Shown: positions 6,709-9,932 of the stretch, one piece after another | Numbering within the stretch: position 1 is the first letter of the stretch | How the letters are laid out: the number at the start of each line of letters is the position of its first letter | NCBI GenBank assembly: GCA_023388335.1 | Contig: JAEWGL010000147.1 | Span: 1-9,932, forward strand | Reading direction: 5' to 3' | Length of the DNA stretch: 9,932 nt | Origin: Pseudomonadota bacterium | Lineage (GTDB): Bacteria > Pseudomonadota > Gammaproteobacteria > Pseudomonadales > Pseudomonadaceae | Notes under the pieces: generated by a model | Told to the model about the DNA's origin: nothing | What the model saw: the letters and a program-made list of their open reading frames with translations, nothing else | Database searches by the model: none | Program-made: the position numbers and the translations under genes

Positions 6709-7335
6709 ATGTACAAAGCACTTGTGGTGGACGATCACCCCTTTATCCGCGCCAGCGTCTGCATGATGTTGCGCCAGGACTGCATCGAGGTCGTCGGTGA
6801 GGCCGACAACGGCATCGACGCCTTGCGCCTGGCGCGCGAAGTCTCGCCTGACCTGGTGATTCTCGATATCACCATGCCAGGACTGGACGGCTTTGAAGTC
6901 ACCACCCGGGTCAGGGCCATGGAGCGCCCGGCCAAGGTCCTGGTGCTCAGCTCGCACCTGCCCGACTCCTTCTCGCTGCGCTGCATGCAGGCGGGCGCGG
7001 CAGGCTTCGTCTCGAAGACCGACGACCTGGGCGAGCTGAGCAAGGCGGTGCGCGCGGTGATGTCTGGCTATACCTACTTTCCCGAGGTGGCGCTCAGTTC
7101 GGTCAGCAAGTACGACCTCAACGCCACCGAGGCGCAGTGCATCGCCCAGCTCAGCGATCGCGAACTGCTGATACTCCAGCAACTGGCCCGCGGCCTGAGC
7201 AACAAGGCCATCGGCGAAGCCATGCTGCTCAGCAACAAGACCATCAGCACCTACAAGGCGCGCTTGATCGAGAAGCTCAGGGTCAAGTCCCTGGTCGACC
7301 TCGCCGACCTGGCAAGGCGAAACCAGTTGCTATAG
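6709..7335 (+). CDS. BvgA/EvgA-like response regulator (REC + LuxR-type HTH)
   Basis: The product has 208 aa with GAGG at 6698-6701, 7 bases before the ATG. The receiver domain (about 2-118) has the acidic pair D8-D9, phosphoacceptor D53 in LVILDITMPGLDG, switch residue S81 and K103 in GFVSK, so it should be phosphorylatable. A NarL/FixJ-type helix-turn-helix follows (about 148-204): LSDRELLILQQLARGLSNKAIG with recognition region LLSNKTISTYKARL. The match to Bordetella BvgA is unusually long-range from memory: IDDHP-type start, GEADNGIDALRLARE, AGAAGFVSK, VMAGYTYFP-like VMSGYTYFP, SNKTISTYKARLIEKLRVKSLVDLADLARRNQL. It is therefore best called a member of the BvgA/EvgA subfamily, activators of adhesion, fimbrial and acid or drug resistance genes. 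It lies 25 bases after the adhesin and 13 before the kinase gene, and probably receives phosphate from the kinase Hpt domain. The likely target is the fimbrial locus itself, through the two GAAATTTC palindromes (inference). Confidence 0.92.
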   Translation: MYKALVVDDHPFIRASVCMMLRQDCIEVVGEADNGIDALRLAREVSPDLVILDITMPGLDGFEVTTRVRAMERPAKVLVLSSHLPDSFSLRCMQAGAAGFVSKTDDLGELSKAVRAVMSGYTYFPEVALSSVSKYDLNATEAQCIAQLSDRELLILQQLARGLSNKAIGEAMLLSNKTISTYKARLIEKLRVKSLVDLADLARRNQLL

Positions 7336-7348
7336 AGCCCCGACTCTC

Positions 7349-9007
7349 GTGTCTTTCCGTGTGCTTTTGCTGACGCTGGTGTGTGGCCTGCTGGGCGCGG
7401 CGCTGGCCTGGATCCGTGGCCTCAGGCGCCAGCTGGTTGACCTGCGACGCGCCAAGGACGAGGCGGAGCGAGCCAACCGCGCCAAATCACGGTTCCTCGC
7501 CACCATGAGCCACGAGATTCGTACGCCCATGAACGCCGTGCTGGGCATGCTCGAGCTGGCCTCGCACAAGGCCGCCCAAGGCGTGCTTGATCGTCTGTGC
7601 ATCGACGTGGCCACGGATGCGGCGCGCACCTTGCTGGAACTGATCGGCGACGTGCTGGATATCTCGCGCATCGAGTCCGGCCGCTTGGAGCTTGCGCTGC
7701 AACCGGTGCGCTTGCGCGAACAGGTAGGCCGGATCGTGCAGCTGTTCGACCAGCAGGCCCGCAGCAAGGGCCTGCAGCTGCGGCTGACACTGGAGGGGCA
7801 GGTCGATGTGCCGGTGATGCTCGACCCGCTGCGCTTCAAGCAGGTACTGGGCAACCTGATCAGCAATGCCATCAAGTTCACCCACATCGGGCAGGTGCAC
7901 GTGCGCCTCGACGCACAGCCCGAGGGCGAGCGCATGGCCGTGAAGCTGACAGTCGAGGATTCGGGTATCGGCATTGCCGAGGCGGACATGGCGCAGCTCG
8001 GCAAACCGTTCTGGCAGGCCAACCAGCAGGCCTGCTCGGCGCGCACGGGCGCGGGCCTCGGCCTTGGCATCAGCCGCACCCTTTGCGAGAAAATGGGCGG
8101 GCGCATGCAGGTGCACAGCACGCTGGGCGAAGGGACGCGCATCGACATCCAGCTGGAGCTGGCCCGCGTGGCGAGCGATGTCATGGACGTGCCGCGAACC
8201 CAGCAGGTGAGACCGCTGCGCCGTGAAGGCGGGCGGTACGTGTTGGTGGTGGATGATTGCCCGGTCAACCGTCTGTTGCTGGAGCAGCAGCTGAACTACC
8301 TCGGCCACCGGGCCGTCAAGTCCGAGGACGGCGCACTGGGCCTGCGCCGCTGGCTCGCCGAGCCGTTTGATGTGGTGATCTGCGACTGCAACATGCCTGG
8401 GCTCGACGGCTATGCGCTGGCCCGGGCCATACGCTTGCATGAGCGCCGCAAACGCCAGTTGCCCTGTCGGGTCCTGGGCTTTACCGCCAACGCCTTGCCC
8501 GGAGAGCGCCAGCGTTGCCGCACCGCCGGGATGGATGATTGCCTGTTCAAGCCACTGAGCCTCGATGGCCTGGCCCAGGCCTTGGACGCGGACGGACCGG
8601 GCGCAGAGATAGGCTTGACGCGCAACCGCCACACGACCACCCAGGCCATGGATGTGAGCCACCTGCAGCGCATGACCGTTTGCGACGCTGCAGCGCTCGG
8701 CGACCTGCTCGGCGAGCTCCGCATGAGCAACCGACGGGATTTGCAGCGGCTTGCCGAGTTCGTGGCCCACGAGGAATTGGGGGCCCTGGCGGCGCTGGCG
8801 CACCGGATCAAGGGCGGGGCCCGCATCATCCGCGCCCACGCCGTATTGGCCGCGTGCGAACAGGTGGAACGTAACTGCACGCTGGCCGCAAGTAGGTCCG
8901 GGAAGTTGCAGGTGCAGGTCAACGCCTTGCGCGAAGCCATGCTACAGCTGGAAGGTCAGTTGGAGGGGTATTGTGGTGTAGGAATCAAGCAGCTGGAAGA
9001 ACAGTAG
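7349..9007 (+). CDS. BvgS-type hybrid histidine kinase (HisKA-HATPase-REC-Hpt) without a sensor domain
   Basis: The product has 552 aa from GTG 7349; a second in-frame GTG at 7361 is possible. No good Shine-Dalgarno is seen, so translation is probably coupled to the regulator 13 bases upstream. One membrane helix (about residues 5-22) is followed by a charged helical linker (RRQLVDLRRAKDEAERANRAK). HisKA has H55 in FLATMSHEIRTPMN. HATPase_c has the N box around N173, D204 in VEDSGIGI, and G234-G240 in TGAGLGLG. The receiver has D302-D303, phosphoacceptor D346 (CDCNMPGLDG), T379 and K401. The Hpt has H485 in AHRIKGGARIIRA. All catalytic and phosphotransfer residues are present, so an intact His-Asp-His-Asp relay to the regulator is expected. 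BvgS and EvgS have the same domain order but about 1,200 aa, with two periplasmic Venus-flytrap domains and, in BvgS, a PAS domain; here everything before the kinase core is reduced to one helix. It is the last gene of the cluster, followed by a REP-like repeat. Confidence 0.92.
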   Translation: MSFRVLLLTLVCGLLGAALAWIRGLRRQLVDLRRAKDEAERANRAKSRFLATMSHEIRTPMNAVLGMLELASHKAAQGVLDRLCIDVATDAARTLLELIGDVLDISRIESGRLELALQPVRLREQVGRIVQLFDQQARSKGLQLRLTLEGQVDVPVMLDPLRFKQVLGNLISNAIKFTHIGQVHVRLDAQPEGERMAVKLTVEDSGIGIAEADMAQLGKPFWQANQQACSARTGAGLGLGISRTLCEKMGGRMQVHSTLGEGTRIDIQLELARVASDVMDVPRTQQVRPLRREGGRYVLVVDDCPVNRLLLEQQLNYLGHRAVKSEDGALGLRRWLAEPFDVVICDCNMPGLDGYALARAIRLHERRKRQLPCRVLGFTANALPGERQRCRTAGMDDCLFKPLSLDGLAQALDADGPGAEIGLTRNRHTTTQAMDVSHLQRMTVCDAAALGDLLGELRMSNRRDLQRLAEFVAHEELGALAALAHRIKGGARIIRAHAVLAACEQVERNCTLAASRSGKLQVQVNALREAMLQLEGQLEGYCGVGIKQLEEQ

Positions 9008-9068
9008 GGCGCAGCCATCACCTCTTCGTCCCCCAGGTGCTTTGGCGTCAAGCCTGGAGGTTGGCTCG

Positions 9069-9111
9069 TGTGGGAGCGGGCAAGCCGCAGCGCCGAACTA
9101 CCGCTCCCACA
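9069..9111. repeat. REP-like inverted repeat (Pseudomonas type)
   Basis: TGTGGGAGCGG at 9069-9079 and its exact complement CCGCTCCCACA at 9101-9111 enclose a 21-base spacer containing GGCAAGCCGC. The GCGGGCAAGC/CCGCTCCCACA wording is that of the short intergenic REP repeats abundant in P. putida-group genomes. It lies between two converging genes (kinase and DUF3309) and may also help end both transcripts. The longer spacer and imperfect interior suggest a degenerate copy or a pair of half-elements. Confidence 0.7.
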
Positions 9112-9140
9112 GGTTGAATTTTCCAAGCCTCACTATCGGG

Positions 9141-9293
9141 TCATATCATGCCGAGCAAGAGCAGGACCAGAAGGATGACCAACACCACGCCGATGATGCC
9201 AGACGGGCCATAACCCCAGGCGCGCGAGTGAGGGAATACCGGTAAGCCGCCAATCAACAGCAGGATCAGGATGATGATGAGTATCGTGGTCAT
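9141..9293 (-). CDS. DUF3309 family small membrane protein
   Basis: The product has 50 aa. ATG at 9293 (minus strand) has AAGGA 7 bases upstream, and the stop TGA is at 9141-9143. The open frame extends 48 codons further upstream, but that extension is Arg/Pro-rich with no matching ribosome-binding site and is not part of the gene. The sequence is almost all membrane: helix 1 at about residues 3-16, a conserved polar turn GLPVFPHSRAWGYGPSG, and helix 2 at about 33-48. This matches the DUF3309 family common in pseudomonads and rhizobia. Its function is unknown; members are usually single genes. It converges on the kinase gene and shares a 228-base divergent upstream gap with the dehydrogenase gene. 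Confidence 0.88.
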   Translation of the reverse strand: MTTILIIILILLLIGGLPVFPHSRAWGYGPSGIIGVVLVILLVLLLLGMI

Positions 9294-9373
9294 GTCGTTG
9301 TCCTTGCGTGATAGAGAGGGTGTGTTCGGATGTGGTCTTCGGTCGGCCCTGGAAATCATGGCCGCTTGTAAAT

Positions 9374-9401
9374 TCCGACTGGCGCGGGCACGCAAAAGTT
9401 T
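9374..9401 (-). promoter_or_regulatory. Weak candidate ECF-sigma (AlgU/RpoE-like) promoter for the DUF3309 gene
   Basis: On the minus strand, AAACTT (9401-9396) and TCGGA (9378-9374) are 17 bases apart. The AlgU consensus I recall is GAACTT-N16/17-TCTGA; each box has one mismatch. It would give a leader of about 75 bases before the ATG at 9293. No good sigma-70 pair was seen instead. This is a short motif and may be chance. Confidence 0.2.
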
Positions 9402-9468
9402 AATCGGCGTGGCTACGCGCCCCTTTGCCCGCGCCATTCATCAGCCTGATAGGACACTGGGCCGGGCC

Positions 9469-9480
9469 TAGCCATGGCTA
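9469..9480. promoter_or_regulatory. Palindrome flanked by direct repeats upstream of the dehydrogenase gene
   Basis: TAGCCATGGCTA is a perfect 12-bp palindrome centred about 47 bases before the dehydrogenase ATG. It lies between two copies of ACACTGG (9454-9460 and 9480-9486) spaced 26 bases apart. This could be an operator for an unseen regulator; no regulator gene is adjacent within the window. Confidence 0.25.
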
Positions 9481-9521
9481 CACTGGCAGGCACATTCCCC
9501 ATCACCACAAGGCTTGCCGCT

Positions 9522-9932
9522 ATGCACAACCGCATGATGATCACTGGCGCAGGTTCCGGGCTTGGGCGCGAGATCGCCTTGCGCTGGGCACGCGAGGGCT
9601 GGCGCCTGGCCCTGGCCGATGTCAACGAGGCCGGCCTGCATGACACCCTGGCGCTGGTCCGCGAATCGGGCGGCGAGGGCTTCGTGCAGCGCTGCGACGT
9701 GCGCGACTACAGCCAGCTCACCGCCCTGGCCCAAGCTTGCGAGGAAAAGCTCGGCGGCATCGACGTGATCGTCAACAACGCCGGCGTCGCCTCGGGCGGC
9801 TTCTTCGCCGAGCTGTCGCTGGAGGACTGGGATTGGCAGATCGCGGTCAACCTGATGGGCGTGGTCAAGGGCTGCAAGGCCTTCCTGCCGCTGGTGCAGC
9901 GCAGCAAAGGCAAGATCATCAACATCGCCTCC
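9522..9932 (+). CDS. Short-chain dehydrogenase/reductase, 5' part (runs off the window)
   Basis: The first 137 codons are present and the frame is open to the window end. ATG 9522 has AAGG 9 bases upstream; ATGs at 9534 and 9537 are less likely because they crowd the first strand. Classical SDR signatures are in place: TGAGSGLG (residues 8-15, cofactor glycine motif), D33 at the end of the second strand (favours NAD(H) over NADP(H)), CDVRD at 58-62, NNAG at 85-88, and N110 of the active-site tetrad. The last codon in the window is the Ser of INIAS (S137), the expected catalytic serine; the YxxxK pair lies beyond the edge. The substrate cannot be assigned. It belongs to the next locus, not to the fimbrial module. 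Confidence 0.93.
   Translation, partial: MHNRMMITGAGSGLGREIALRWAREGWRLALADVNEAGLHDTLALVRESGGEGFVQRCDVRDYSQLTALAQACEEKLGGIDVIVNNAGVASGGFFAELSLEDWDWQIAVNLMGVVKGCKAFLPLVQRSKGKIINIAS

Noticed and set aside
7487..8839. Minus-strand open frame (450 codons) opposite the kinase gene
   Set aside because: It is a compositional shadow of the kinase, which has every catalytic motif of its family on the plus strand.
9294..9437. Longer 98-residue version of the DUF3309 protein
   Set aside because: The extra 48 residues are Arg/Pro-rich and unlike the family, which is about 50 aa; the inner ATG has a good ribosome-binding site.
9425..9452. TTGCCC...TGATAG as a sigma-70 promoter for the dehydrogenase gene
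   Set aside because: The downstream hexamer matches the -10 consensus at only 2 of 6 positions.

Overview
The window looks like a Pseudomonas chromosome, probably of the P. putida/fluorescens type. The DNA is GC-rich with matching codon use. It carries an ActP nearly identical to the enterobacterial and pseudomonad acetate permease, a DUF3309 mini-protein, and a TGTGGGAGCGG...CCGCTCCCACA repeat typical of pseudomonad REP elements. The species assignment is inference.

Layout: (1) 1-1289 is the 3' part of actP, closed by a near-perfect 15-bp terminator hairpin. (2) 1498-6683 is a complete alternate chaperone-usher (CS1/CFA-I/cable-pilus type) fimbrial locus: major pilin, outer-membrane usher, periplasmic chaperone and CfaE/CblD-like tip adhesin. 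(3) 6709-9007 is a two-component pair. The response regulator resembles Bordetella BvgA and E. coli EvgA along its whole length. The hybrid kinase has the BvgS-type HisKA-HATPase-REC-Hpt order but only one membrane helix and no sensor domain. (4) 9069-9293 holds a REP-like inverted repeat and a convergent DUF3309 gene on the minus strand. (5) 9522-9932 is the 5' part of a short-chain dehydrogenase gene that runs off the window.

Regions 2 and 3 lie on one strand with short gaps and read as one module. The chaperone carries pilin and adhesin subunits to the usher, the adhesin caps the fibre, and the phosphorelay probably controls expression. The two largest non-coding gaps of the fimbrial locus, before the pilin and before the chaperone, each hold a perfect 10-bp palindrome with the same GAAATTTC core (1361-1370 and 4629-4638). 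The half-sites resemble the TTTC(C/T)TA heptads that I recall for BvgA. I therefore propose that the locus is two co-regulated transcription units controlled by its own BvgA-like regulator.

Other notable points are the non-classical gene order (pilin-usher-chaperone-adhesin), a strong hairpin after the pilin gene that could set pilin excess, a possible short leader ORF coupled to the chaperone gene, and a drop in GC within the receptor-binding half of the adhesin. No tRNA, rRNA, CRISPR array, insertion sequence or integrase gene was seen.
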